DNA of 62,969 nucleotides, from the NCBI GenBank assembly GCA_964507325.1, contig CAZDQL010000031.1:1-62969 (forward strand), read 5' to 3'. Shown one piece after another: positions 1 to 8,849 of the stretch. Source of the stretch: CAZDQL01 sp964507325 (GTDB taxonomy: Bacteria; Planctomycetota; UBA1135; GCA-002686595). Position 1 is the first letter of the stretch, and each line of letters begins with the position of its first letter. The notes below the pieces were generated by a model. It did not search any database. It was not told the DNA's origin and saw only the letters and a program-made list of their open reading frames with translations. Position numbers and translations under genes: made by a program.

Positions 1-3
1 GCG

Positions 4-1176
4 CTAGGGGCAGAAGCGGACGACGAGTGCGTCGGAGACGTTGAAGCCGCTGCCTCCGGGGCCGGCGGGGTCGCGGTACCAGTACTGGAAGCTCCAGGTC
101 GATCCGGGGAACACCTCTCCCGCACCACCACTCAGCGGCGGCGCGTCGAAGTCGAGGTCGCGCGAGTCGAAGCCCGTGGAGTCCGCCGCGGTCGCCGGCA
201 GGAGGCGGAAGAGGGGAGCGCCGGTGCAGAGGTATCCGTCGCCGAAGGGCTGCTCGCCGGTGACGCCTCCGTAGAAGAAGAGGCCGAAGTTGCCGGGAAT
301 CGCCCCGCTGACGGTGAGCTCCAGATCCGCCGCACCGACGCTCACCGACCCCCCGTGGCCGATGCGCGCGCCCGCCCCCGCCGAGTTGGGTGCGCTGGTG
401 CAGCCGATCTCCACCCCGCAGAAGACGATGCGCTCGGCGACCTCCTGCAGGAAGAGCGCGTCGCGCAGGTCGAGACCGGCGGTGTAGCCGAGCCCCACGG
501 GGGACTCGTCCAGGAGCACCGCGTGGAAGACGCAGGCGGCGAGGTAGGTACCAGAGAGATTGGGATGGGCCCCGTCGTTCTTGTGGAGCACGATCCCCGG
601 GTCGAGGGTCCGCGCCAGCCGCCAGGCCTCGCCGACTGGGGCGACCCGCGCGCCGATCAGCGCGGCGCACTCGTCGTAGGCCGCGGTCAGGGCATCCTGC
701 ATCTCGTCGAAGTCAGCGAAGCTGACGCACCCGCCCCAGCAGAAGGTCCCACCGTCGCGCCGCCCCCAGGTCTGGAAGAGCACCACCTCCGTCTGCGGGT
801 CGTTGGCCGCGATCGAGGCGTCGAGGCTCTGCGCCCCGGTGAACATGTACTTCGTCTTGGCGTTGGGAATCACCGGCAGGTAGCTCTGCTCCTGGAGCAC
901 GACGAAGTCCCAGTCGGTCGAGGCGATCTTGGCCAGCGAGGTGGGATGGGACTTGTGCGGATAGCCGCTGGACTGCGGCGCTCCGAGCGTATTGCCACCG
1001 GGCGTGTTCTTGTCCTTGGAGAGCGTCACCCCGCTCGCCGCCGCCAGGTTCTGCACCATGCCGGCCAGGTCGTTGGCGTTGGTGTAGCTGTTGCCCAGGA
1101 AGAGCACCTGGGTGTCCTGGGCTCCCGCGACGGTGGCCGAGAGCAGCAGGGCGGCGGTGAGATGGAGCTGACGCAT
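4..1176 (-). CDS. Secreted SGNH/DUF4886-like hydrolase with recurrent C-terminal domain
   Basis: A 390-residue protein with an N-terminal signal peptide (about residues 1-19, cut near AGA-QD). Residues 20-255 look like an SGNH-fold esterase of the DUF4886 type: the block I nucleophile sits in FLGNSYT, a second block reads DFVVLQEQS, and the catalytic Asp/His pair lies in NDGAHPN. The substrate cannot be read from sequence; this fold usually removes acyl groups from glycans. Residues about 259-390 form a separate domain that begins CTSAPNSAGAGA and ends WYRDP...FNVSDALVVRFCP. The same domain ends the subtilase at 18753-20372, so it is a portable secretion or anchoring module (inference). The ATG has only a weak upstream purine stretch. 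It lies 84 bases downstream of the GH fusion gene on the same strand. Confidence 0.85.
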   Translation of the reverse strand: MRQLHLTAALLLSATVAGAQDTQVLFLGNSYTNANDLAGMVQNLAAASGVTLSKDKNTPGGNTLGAPQSSGYPHKSHPTSLAKIASTDWDFVVLQEQSYLPVIPNAKTKYMFTGAQSLDASIAANDPQTEVVLFQTWGRRDGGTFCWGGCVSFADFDEMQDALTAAYDECAALIGARVAPVGEAWRLARTLDPGIVLHKNDGAHPNLSGTYLAACVFHAVLLDESPVGLGYTAGLDLRDALFLQEVAERIVFCGVEIGCTSAPNSAGAGARIGHGGSVSVGAADLELTVSGAIPGNFGLFFYGGVTGEQPFGDGYLCTGAPLFRLLPATAADSTGFDSRDLDFDAPPLSGGAGEVFPGSTWSFQYWYRDPAGPGGSGFNVSDALVVRFCP

Positions 1177-1260
1177 GGAGGTCTCGCGCGATGAGGGGGT
1201 TTCGGGGGCCGTGCAGCCTACGCGCGCTCCAGGATCTGTCCACCCCGGTTCGCCGTGGCG

Positions 1261-4200
1261 CTACCGGGCGCGACCCTCCTCCGTCACCGCCCGCAGGAAC
1301 GCGGCCTCCTCGTCGTCGTACGGGGTCCCGTCCCTGCGCAGCACGTCGTGGAACCAGGTCTCGGGCTCCCCCGTGGCGGGCTGGTCCCAGGAGCCCCAGC
1401 CCCAGATCGTGTTGGTCTTGCCGGCCACCAACCCCCAGTTGATCGCCCCGACGCGGTGCTCCAGGAAGACCGGAAGGTGGGACTGGAACCGGCTGCCGCC
1501 TTGGCGGAAGAGGTACTCCGTGCAGAGGATCGGACGCTTCGGCGCCTCCCGCTGGAGTCTCTCGATCAGCGCCTCGACCCCCGTGACGTCTCCGTAGTGG
1601 TGGAAGGTGACGACGTCGGCCCAGCGCAGGGCGGCCTCCTCCTCGAGCTCGCCGCGGTACCAGCCGCTCGTCAGCGGCTGGCTCGGCGCGACCTCGCGCG
1701 CCCAGCGATAGGCGTCGCTGAGCAGGGGCACGCAGAGCGCCCCCGTGAGGCCTCGTTCGTAGGAGCCCGGCGCCTCCCCGCGCCGGTACCACCAGCCCCC
1801 CGGCTCGTTGTAGAGGTCCCACAGAAGCACGCGCGGGTCGTCGCGGAAACGCGTCAGCACGGCCTTCAGGTACCCCTCCAGCCGGCGGCGCAGCGCGGGA
1901 TCCTCCCGGTAGCGTTGGAGCTGCGGCAGTCCGGGGCTCTCCAACCACCCGGAGTTGTGCACCCCGGGCCACGGCTGCGGTTGCGGACCGGCCTCTGGTT
2001 CGGCCAGCCAGCAGTCGTCGAAGATCACGAAGACCGTCCCGATGCCGTGGCTGTCGGCCAGGCCGAGGAAGCGCTCGACGCGCTCCAGGAAGCCGTCCGG
2101 GTCCTGCTCGTGGGCCAGGTCGTGCAGGTACACGCGCACGACGTTCATCCCGAGCCCCGCGGCCCAACCCAGCTCGCGCTCGATCGTCTCTGGGTCGAAG
2201 CTCTGCGCCTGCCACATCTCGAGCTGGTTGACCGCCGTGCTGGGGATGAAGTTGCAGCCGACCAGCCAGGGGAGCTCGGCGTACCAGGCGCTCGCCTCGT
2301 CAACCGACCAGCGGCCTTGGAGGCGACCAGGCTGGGCGCCCGAGCGAATCGTCTCCCGGAAGAGCTCCAGCTCCGCCGCGTCGTACGGTTCGCGCTCCGA
2401 GGTGAAGAGGTCGTGCTGCCAGACGGGGGGATCGGGATCCCCCGGCCGGTGGCCCCAGTTCAGGTGGGTCTGGGTCTTACCGTTGACGAGTCCCCAGTGC
2501 AGGCAGCCGACTCCCGCCTCCGCGAACACCGGCAAGCAGGTCGCGACCCCCGATCCGCGGCCGCGGTTCAGCCACTCGGTGTTGATCAGGGGGCGCCCAT
2601 ACGCCTCGAGCCTCTCGAGGTGGCGCCTCAGCGCTCCGGCGGGACCGTAGTCGTGGAAGGTGATGACGTCGCTGTGGGTGAAGATCACCCGGTTGAGCTC
2701 CTCGAAGCCGTTGAACTGCCCCACGGTCAGCGGCTGGGAGGGATCGACCTCGCGCGCCCAGCGGAACACGCTCTCGACCAGCGGAACGGAGGCGGCCCCG
2801 AGCCCGCCGTTGGTCGGCTCGTTGTAGAGGTCCCAGACCCAGACGCGCGGATCGTCCGCGAAGGCGGTGAGGACGCTCTTGACGTACTCCTCCAGCCGGG
2901 GCCAGGTGGAGGCGCGGCGCACCAGGTCGTGGCCGGGAGAGGGCGTCCAGCCGTTGGCGTACCACCCCTCCACCACCGCGGGCTGCTCGCCGTACACCGG
3001 ATCGGTGATCGGACCGAAGGCGCAGTCGTCGAAGAGGGTCGGCATCACCTTCAGGCCGTGCGCGTCGCAGATCTCGAGGAAGGCGCGCAAGCGCTCCTCG
3101 AAGGCCTCGGGGTCGTGCTCCCAGACCACGAAGGGCAGCACCACCCGCAGGCAGTTGAAGCCGATCTCCTCGGCCAGGGCCAGCTCCTCGTCGATCAGCG
3201 CGGCGTCGAAGGCGTAGGGCATCCACATCTCCGTGTAGCTGATCGCGTTCGCCGGCACGTAGTTGAAGCCGCAGGGCCACGGCTGGTCCCGGTACCACTC
3301 CCACGCTCGCTCGCGCGACCAGCGCTGCTCCTGCACCGCGATCAGGCCGACGTCCACGTACTGCCCGCCGGTGGTCTGCCGGCAGTGCAACGCTATGACG
3401 TTCTCGCCCGGCTTCAGCGTCGCGGCCGCCTCCTCTCGCAGCGGCACGAGGGCGAAGTCGGTGGTGTAGGAGGTGACGCTGGCCGCCTCGACGCCGTTGA
3501 GGAAGACGGTCGAGTCCTCGTCGTGGTGCAGCTCCAGGTAGAGCCCACCGGGCACCCGCTCGTCGACCACGAAGGCGCGGCGCAGCCAGATCTCCGGGGT
3601 GTTCCAGAGCGTCCCGACCGCCGTGTTGGGCGTCTCGGGCGTGCCGAAGCCCCCCTTGCCCGACGCCCACTCCGAGTCGTCGAAGCCGCGCTCGAACCAG
3701 TCCGCGGTCGGCTCGCTCGTGGTGTAGCGCCACTCCCCGGGGGCCTTCTTGGCGTGCGGCAGGAGGGTGGTGATCCCGCGCTGGCGCTCGTAGGCCGGCG
3801 AGTGCGGATCGGGGTACTCCTCCAGGAGCCGCTCCAGCTCCGCTTCGGTGATGGAGAGCATGCTGCAGTGCTTGGAGCCGGGCACCGTCTCGACGTCGAT
3901 CCTGGCGAACTCGACGAAGTCCGTGGTCTCCCACGCCTGCATGGGGCTGTTGAACGGGTCGCCGTAGACGTACCAGCGCTCCTCGCCGATCAACTCGATC
4001 AGCTCGGGTCCCTCGGTGGGCTTCACCTCCCCCTCGAGCACGACCGCACCGGGTCCACCCGCTCCGAAGGTGTTCGTCACGGCGTCCAGGGTGAGGGAGG
4101 TCGACAGGCGATTGCCCATCACGTCCTCGACTCCGCCGGGCTTGTGGAAGCCGTAGTAGCGGCCGTCGTGCTCGACGATCGTCAGGTCGATGTCGTGGAT

Positions 4201-4695
4201 GCCGAGGTCGTAGAAGATCCGCGAACGGTCGGGGGTGATGTCGCTCCAGTCGCGCGTCGTGACCACGTGCATCGTGTTGTGGCCGTCGTGGATCGAGGCC
4301 CAGAAGACGTGGAACAGCCCGGAGCTCTCCTCGTAGAAGAACTCCGGCGCCCAGGCGCGCACGCGGTCGGGGGGCACCACGTCGATCGGACCGCCCTCCC
4401 AGTCGATCAGGTCGGTCGACTCCCAGTGGTAGAGGGTGGGGTGGTCCCAACCCTTGGTGTGGACCAGGTGGAAGCGATCGCCGACCCGCTGCACGAACGG
4501 ATCGCGCAGCCGGACTCCGGCGTCGAAGACGGGGCGCCCGCCGTTCAGCGCCGTCCAGCGGCGCGCGTCGCGACTCCACGCGTAGTACAGCTGCTCCTGC
4601 GGCCCGAAGTAGGCCATCAGGTAGGCCGTGTGCACTTCCTGGGCCTCGGCTCCAGTCGACAGGGCGGCACACAGGAGGAGAGGGCTGGTGATCAT
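1261..4695 (-). CDS. Multi-domain secreted glycoside hydrolase: GH43-like propeller, beta-sandwich, two GH5-like barrels
   Basis: A 1144-residue secreted enzyme. I start it at the internal ATG because it opens directly with a signal peptide (MITSPLLLCAALSTGAEA); an upstream GTG at 4749 would bury that peptide. Residues about 20-300 resemble a five-bladed GH43/GH32-type propeller, with RDPF and WAPEFF motifs. About 320-460 is a galactose-binding-like beta-sandwich. Two successive TIM-barrel modules follow, about 468-800 and 808-1135. Each carries the GH5-clan acid/base in WDLYNEP (E626 and E964) and a nucleophile in NTEWL or CTEYL (E707 and E1060), so both copies look catalytically competent. 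They are clearly homologous to each other (HWGLVNGKTQT versus NWGLVAGKTNT), which points to an internal duplication. Substrate is unknown; a beta-linked polysaccharide is plausible. Confidence 0.85.
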   Translation of the reverse strand: MITSPLLLCAALSTGAEAQEVHTAYLMAYFGPQEQLYYAWSRDARRWTALNGGRPVFDAGVRLRDPFVQRVGDRFHLVHTKGWDHPTLYHWESTDLIDWEGGPIDVVPPDRVRAWAPEFFYEESSGLFHVFWASIHDGHNTMHVVTTRDWSDITPDRSRIFYDLGIHDIDLTIVEHDGRYYGFHKPGGVEDVMGNRLSTSLTLDAVTNTFGAGGPGAVVLEGEVKPTEGPELIELIGEERWYVYGDPFNSPMQAWETTDFVEFARIDVETVPGSKHCSMLSITEAELERLLEEYPDPHSPAYERQRGITTLLPHAKKAPGEWRYTTSEPTADWFERGFDDSEWASGKGGFGTPETPNTAVGTLWNTPEIWLRRAFVVDERVPGGLYLELHHDEDSTVFLNGVEAASVTSYTTDFALVPLREEAAATLKPGENVIALHCRQTTGGQYVDVGLIAVQEQRWSRERAWEWYRDQPWPCGFNYVPANAISYTEMWMPYAFDAALIDEELALAEEIGFNCLRVVLPFVVWEHDPEAFEERLRAFLEICDAHGLKVMPTLFDDCAFGPITDPVYGEQPAVVEGWYANGWTPSPGHDLVRRASTWPRLEEYVKSVLTAFADDPRVWVWDLYNEPTNGGLGAASVPLVESVFRWAREVDPSQPLTVGQFNGFEELNRVIFTHSDVITFHDYGPAGALRRHLERLEAYGRPLINTEWLNRGRGSGVATCLPVFAEAGVGCLHWGLVNGKTQTHLNWGHRPGDPDPPVWQHDLFTSEREPYDAAELELFRETIRSGAQPGRLQGRWSVDEASAWYAELPWLVGCNFIPSTAVNQLEMWQAQSFDPETIERELGWAAGLGMNVVRVYLHDLAHEQDPDGFLERVERFLGLADSHGIGTVFVIFDDCWLAEPEAGPQPQPWPGVHNSGWLESPGLPQLQRYREDPALRRRLEGYLKAVLTRFRDDPRVLLWDLYNEPGGWWYRRGEAPGSYERGLTGALCVPLLSDAYRWAREVAPSQPLTSGWYRGELEEEAALRWADVVTFHHYGDVTGVEALIERLQREAPKRPILCTEYLFRQGGSRFQSHLPVFLEHRVGAINWGLVAGKTNTIWGWGSWDQPATGEPETWFHDVLRRDGTPYDDEEAAFLRAVTEEGRAR

Positions 4696-4880
4696 GGGCG
4701 GCTCGTGGGGCTCGATGGAGGTCGCCGGCCATCGTGCCATTCCGGTCACGGGAGATGTGGACCGATGCAGTCCAATGCCGCCGGTAGACCTCGCTCACCA
4801 ACTCCAGGGGGAGAGGACCTGGGCGGGAGTGCGCGCCTGCAATACACTCCCTCGAACTCGAGCCCCCTAAGGAGACGATC

Positions 4881-6365
4881 ATGAAGCAGGGACGTTGCCC
4901 CGGGCATCCGGGCCAGGACCACGTACTGACTCGCAGGGCTTTCCTGGGGGGATCGACGGGGGTGCTCGTCGCGTCCTCGCTCTTGGGGGGCTGCGCAACG
5001 GGGTGGGGACGGCGCACGGTCGTCCCGAGGGCTGGGCTGGCGTGCGGTCCCGGATCGCAGTACATCCCACGCATCAAGGCGGCCTTCGTGCGCCGCAAGG
5101 AGGAGTACGGGATGTGGTGGCCCGGCGCGGTCTACGACGGCGAGGCGGCGCGCAGCATGTACACCACACAGCTGCAAGAGACCGCGTCCGGCCTCGACGT
5201 CGAGCTCGATCTGCGTTCGGAACCGATCTACTCCCCCGCCGAAGCGGACACCTGGGTGGCGCAGGCGCTGGCGGAGGAGGTCGACGGCCTCATGGTCGTC
5301 CTGCTCGATCGGCAGCAGCACGCCTGGCCGACCGCGCACAAGGCCGCGGACAGCGGGCTGCCCACGATCGTCTTCTCGCCGCTCGGGAGCTCCTTCACCA
5401 CCAACACCATCCGGCTGGCCGAGCAGCAGGGGTGCGTCATCTACGCGACGGACGACTTCCGCCAACCGGCGTACGGCATGAAGATGCTCGCGGCGCGGGC
5501 CAAGCTCGAGCGGGCGCGCTGCATCGTCCTGAGGGGCGGCAAGCGCTACGACTCGAGGATGGCGGACCTCGGCATCACGCTGCGGCACGTCCCGGCGCAG
5601 GAGTTCCTCGACGAGTACCGCGGGATGCCGGTCAGCGACGAGATGCTGGAGATGGCGCGCTCGTACGCGCGGCAGGCGCGCAGGCAGGTCGGGGCCACCG
5701 ACGAGGACGTGCTCAACGGCCTCAAGAGCTACTTCGTGGCGCGCTCGATCCTCGAGCGAGAGGAAGGCGACGCCATCACCATGGACTGCCTCGGCACTCT
5801 GGCCAACTCCGAGGTGAGCCTGCCGTGCATCGCCTGGTCGCGGATGAACGACGACGGCATCCCCGCCGCTTGCGAGGCGGACCACGGCGCCGTCGCCTCG
5901 CACATGCTGGTCCAGTACCTCTTCGATCGCCCCGGGTTCCAGCAGGATCCGGTGGCGGACACGTCGGATGACTGCCTCATCGGCGCCCACTGCTCTTCCC
6001 CGACTCGCCTGCGTGGCTTCGACCAGCCGAGCGAGCCCTTCGACCTGATCCACCACCACGGCAACCGGGACGCCGTTCCCCGCACCCTCTGGCAGGTCGG
6101 CGAGCGCATCACCTGTCTCGACGTCCTGCCCGGCGACGAGCAGGCGGACCGCAAGGCCGAGCTCTTGATCTCCACCGGCACCGTGACCGAGAACATCGAC
6201 GTCCCGCCCGCCGGAGGGTGCGTGGTCTCCGTCAAGGCCGAGTTCGACGGCGACCAGAACGTGCTCACCTTCCCCGGCTTCCACCAGCTCTTCTTCTACG
6301 GCGACTACGGCCGCGAGCTCAGGGCCTTCGGCCACCTGCTCGGTCTGGAGACGCGCATCGTCTGA
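4881..6365 (+). CDS. Tat-exported lipoprotein with an L-fucose/arabinose isomerase-like fold
   Basis: A 494-residue protein preceded by a good ribosome binding site (AAGGAG, 6 bases before the ATG). The N-terminus has a twin-arginine motif (TRRAFLGG) followed by a hydrophobic stretch and a lipobox (LLGGC), so it is probably folded in the cytoplasm, exported by Tat and lipid-anchored. The mature part resembles the fucose isomerase-like superfamily: an N-terminal alternating alpha/beta region, a CEADHGAV segment where family members hold metal-ligand acidic residues, and a late HCSSP motif. Canonical FucI and AraA enzymes are cytoplasmic, so an exported version is unusual. Whether it isomerises a sugar or only binds one is open. 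It is divergent from the glycoside hydrolase to its left. Confidence 0.75.
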   Translation: MKQGRCPGHPGQDHVLTRRAFLGGSTGVLVASSLLGGCATGWGRRTVVPRAGLACGPGSQYIPRIKAAFVRRKEEYGMWWPGAVYDGEAARSMYTTQLQETASGLDVELDLRSEPIYSPAEADTWVAQALAEEVDGLMVVLLDRQQHAWPTAHKAADSGLPTIVFSPLGSSFTTNTIRLAEQQGCVIYATDDFRQPAYGMKMLAARAKLERARCIVLRGGKRYDSRMADLGITLRHVPAQEFLDEYRGMPVSDEMLEMARSYARQARRQVGATDEDVLNGLKSYFVARSILEREEGDAITMDCLGTLANSEVSLPCIAWSRMNDDGIPAACEADHGAVASHMLVQYLFDRPGFQQDPVADTSDDCLIGAHCSSPTRLRGFDQPSEPFDLIHHHGNRDAVPRTLWQVGERITCLDVLPGDEQADRKAELLISTGTVTENIDVPPAGGCVVSVKAEFDGDQNVLTFPGFHQLFFYGDYGRELRAFGHLLGLETRIV

Positions 6366-6464
6366 AGCAGCGCGGGATCGCGCTGAAAAAAGAGGAGATC
6401 CCGGGAACGCAGCCGGCTGCGCGGCAATCTTGTCGCGAGGCCCCGGTCCACCGGGGAGCCGACC

Positions 6465-8348
6465 TTGGAATCTCCTCCGCCGATCACCCCCGAGCTGCTC
6501 CTGGCCCACGCCCCCTCGCTGCGGGCGCTGGCACGCGGCCTGCTGGCCGAGGCGGCGGCGGACGACGTGCTCCAGGAGACGTGGCTGGCCGCCCTCGAGC
6601 GCCCGCCGCGGCAGCGCGAGGGGCTCGGGGCGTGGCTGCGCAGCGTGCTGCGCAACCGCGCGCGCCTCTGGCTGCGCTCCGAGGCGCGCCGGGTGGAGCG
6701 CGACCGGATCGCCGCCCGCCCCGAGTCGGTCGACGCCGGCAGCGAGCTCGTCGAACGCCGCGCCGCGCTGCACCAGTTGGTGAGCGCGCTCGAATCCCTA
6801 CCCGAGCCCTACGCCGACGCGCTGTGGATGCGCTTCTTCGACGACCTGCCGACGCCGGAGATCGCGGCGCGCCTCGGGATCGCGGAGGCGACGGTGCGCA
6901 GCCGCATCCATCGCGGGCTGGCGCTCCTGCGCGAGCGGCTGGAGCGCGACTCCGGAGGCGATCCCGGCTCGTGGATGGCGGCGCTGGCGGCGGCGCTCTC
7001 CCCGCCACAGGCCGCGACAGGCGGCGCGGCGGTCTTGGGAGAGGGCAGTTCCGGGATCGGAGCCTTGCTCATGAGCATGAACGTCAAGGTCGTCGCGGTG
7101 GGGATCACCTTGATCGTCGCCCTCGCCCTGGTCTGGCGGGCGTCGACCGCAAACGAGGATCCGGCTGCGATCGAGGCGTCTGAATCGCAACCGGATTTGA
7201 AAACCGCTGTGGCTCGCCCCGCATCCTCCCCCGTAGAGACGCCGCGGACACCCGTCGCCATCGCCTCAACCGCCTCCTTGCCGCCCGAGGTGGTTGAGTC
7301 CGGAACCGGAGCGGTGGTCGACGCGCCGGCCACCACCACGGTCCCGGTGCGCGATTCGTCCGACCCCGAGGACGGAGCGCCGCCCGCGACGTCGCGTCCT
7401 CCTGTCTTGGTCACCAGCGATTCGCCGCCTGAGAAGGTGCGCCGGAAGATCACCTTCGAGAGCGTCTTCGATCTCGGCCAGAGCCGCGTCCGGATCGATG
7501 GAGAAGACCTGCCGGCTGACCAGCGGAACGGGGAGGAGGCGACGCTGTCTCAACGGAGCGAGGCGGAGATCGTGGACGAGCTCCTCGCCTCGGATCACGA
7601 CGGAGCCGTCCACTTCCGTCGGACCCACGAGCGGCTGGCGGTGCTGAGAACGCTCGGCACCGAGGGAGGGGCCGATCCGGTGACGCGCAGTCCCCTGGAA
7701 GGCGTCCTGCTGGAGTTCGCCCGCGACCCCCTGACCCGTGAGTGGAGCGTCACGGCCCCCCGCGCCGATCCCGGGGTCGTTCCGCCCGAGCTCCTCGAAG
7801 GACTCGAGGCGGATCTCGACCTCCGCGAGCTGATGCCCCGCAAAGGGCTCTCCCACGGCTCCAGCTACCGCATTCCGGCGCAAGACCTGGGGCCCCTCTT
7901 CCGCCCCGGCGGTGACGTACCCCTCGACATGCCGATCTGGGACGGCATCAGCGTCGAGTCGAACTGCCTCGGCTTCTTTCGGGCGCCCTCCGAGGCGTTC
8001 GACAGGCCGAAGGGAGGGCTCATCCTGGTCCTCGTCGGCCCGCACGAGGAGGACCCGAGCCTGCAGGTCTTCGAGCTCGACCTCGACCTGCGTGCGGTGT
8101 GGAAGGTCCGGGTGAAGAGCGAGCCGGGGGAACCGAAGAGCTACACCCAGCTCAGTCCGCGGGTCGAGTGGTCAGCGACGGGGCGCATGGTCTGGGATCC
8201 CGTCCGGCGCCGCGTGCGCTCGCTCACCCTCGAGGGCGAAACGGAGGCCCGCGTGAGACTCGCCATTGACGAGGGGGCTGAGCGCCACAAGGGCTTCCTC
8301 GATCTGGAAGGGACGAGCTCGCTCCGCTTCGAGGATCAGTCGAAGTAG
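6465..8348 (+). CDS. ECF-type sigma factor fused to a transmembrane helix and extracytoplasmic domain
   Basis: A 627-residue protein starting at TTG with GGGGAG 6 bases upstream. Residues about 15-80 carry a sigma-70 region 2 (DDVLQETWLAAL), and about 100-160 a region 4 helix-turn-helix (LPTPEIAARLGIAEATVRSR). A single membrane helix follows at about 205-224 (VGITLIVALALVW), then a Ser/Thr/Pro/Ala-rich linker and an ordered domain at about 325-627. The topology predicts a cytoplasmic sigma factor tethered to the membrane with its C-terminal domain outside. That domain aligns by eye with the secreted protein at 58407-59456 (ELLEGLEADLDL versus ELLEGLAARLDL, and GRMVWDPVRRRVRSLTLE versus GLVLWDLEAGRLHSLDLE). 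C-terminally extended ECF factors are known in planctomycetes; the outer domain here may be a sensor. No separate anti-sigma gene is adjacent. Confidence 0.85.
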   Translation: MESPPPITPELLLAHAPSLRALARGLLAEAAADDVLQETWLAALERPPRQREGLGAWLRSVLRNRARLWLRSEARRVERDRIAARPESVDAGSELVERRAALHQLVSALESLPEPYADALWMRFFDDLPTPEIAARLGIAEATVRSRIHRGLALLRERLERDSGGDPGSWMAALAAALSPPQAATGGAAVLGEGSSGIGALLMSMNVKVVAVGITLIVALALVWRASTANEDPAAIEASESQPDLKTAVARPASSPVETPRTPVAIASTASLPPEVVESGTGAVVDAPATTTVPVRDSSDPEDGAPPATSRPPVLVTSDSPPEKVRRKITFESVFDLGQSRVRIDGEDLPADQRNGEEATLSQRSEAEIVDELLASDHDGAVHFRRTHERLAVLRTLGTEGGADPVTRSPLEGVLLEFARDPLTREWSVTAPRADPGVVPPELLEGLEADLDLRELMPRKGLSHGSSYRIPAQDLGPLFRPGGDVPLDMPIWDGISVESNCLGFFRAPSEAFDRPKGGLILVLVGPHEEDPSLQVFELDLDLRAVWKVRVKSEPGEPKSYTQLSPRVEWSATGRMVWDPVRRRVRSLTLEGETEARVRLAIDEGAERHKGFLDLEGTSSLRFEDQSK

Positions 8349-8389
8349 CGCGGCCCTACCTCTGCGGCGGGCCTGACTCGGGCGCCTCG

Positions 8390-8740
8390 TCAGCCGTCCC
8401 CGTCGCCGCTTGCGTCGCAGGTCCCCTTGAAGAGCCAGGCGACGGCGATGCCTCCCAAGGCGATGGCGGCCCCCCAGTTCTGCGAGGCCAGCAGCACTCC
8501 CCCGAGAAGCACGACGAGCCAGGTCACCATCGCGCGACTCGGCTCGGGCTTCGCGAGCACCGCCATGACGATCTCCACCAGAGCGAGGACGGCGAATGAC
8601 ACGCCGATGAACCTCGTCATCAACTGCCAACCTTGTTCGACAGCGGCGGGGTTCACTTCGCCCAGGACGATGGCGGCGATGATCGCCACGCCCAACACGG
8701 CACCCGCGATCGGCAATCCCTTTTTCAGCAGCAGCTCCAT
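8390..8740 (-). CDS. Small integral membrane protein of unknown function
   Basis: A 116-residue hydrophobic protein with about four predicted membrane helices (near residues 8-27, 42-62, 68-87 and 90-106) and a short Cys/Asp/Gly-rich tail (TCDASGDGDG). The ribosome binding site AGAGAGGTG is well placed before the ATG. I do not recognise a named family. It converges with the fused sigma factor gene and lies upstream, on the same strand, of nothing obviously related, so context gives no clear role. Confidence 0.6.
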   Translation of the reverse strand: MELLLKKGLPIAGAVLGVAIIAAIVLGEVNPAAVEQGWQLMTRFIGVSFAVLALVEIVMAVLAKPEPSRAMVTWLVVLLGGVLLASQNWGAAIALGGIAVAWLFKGTCDASGDGDG

Positions 8741-8849
8741 GGCGACACCTCTCTAGCTGACCTCACACCGAACTGACCGTCTCAGCCCCCTCGGGCCCCG
8801 TAGTCTAAGTGGATCGAGGCCGAAAGTTCGAGCTTGGCTGCCGGTGACG

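Noticed and set aside
1255..4884. A 1209-codon open frame on the plus strand opposite the GH fusion gene
   Set aside because: It is antisense to a gene with recognisable domains, has low-complexity Arg/Val/Gly/Leu-rich translation and no motifs; such frames are common in GC-rich DNA.
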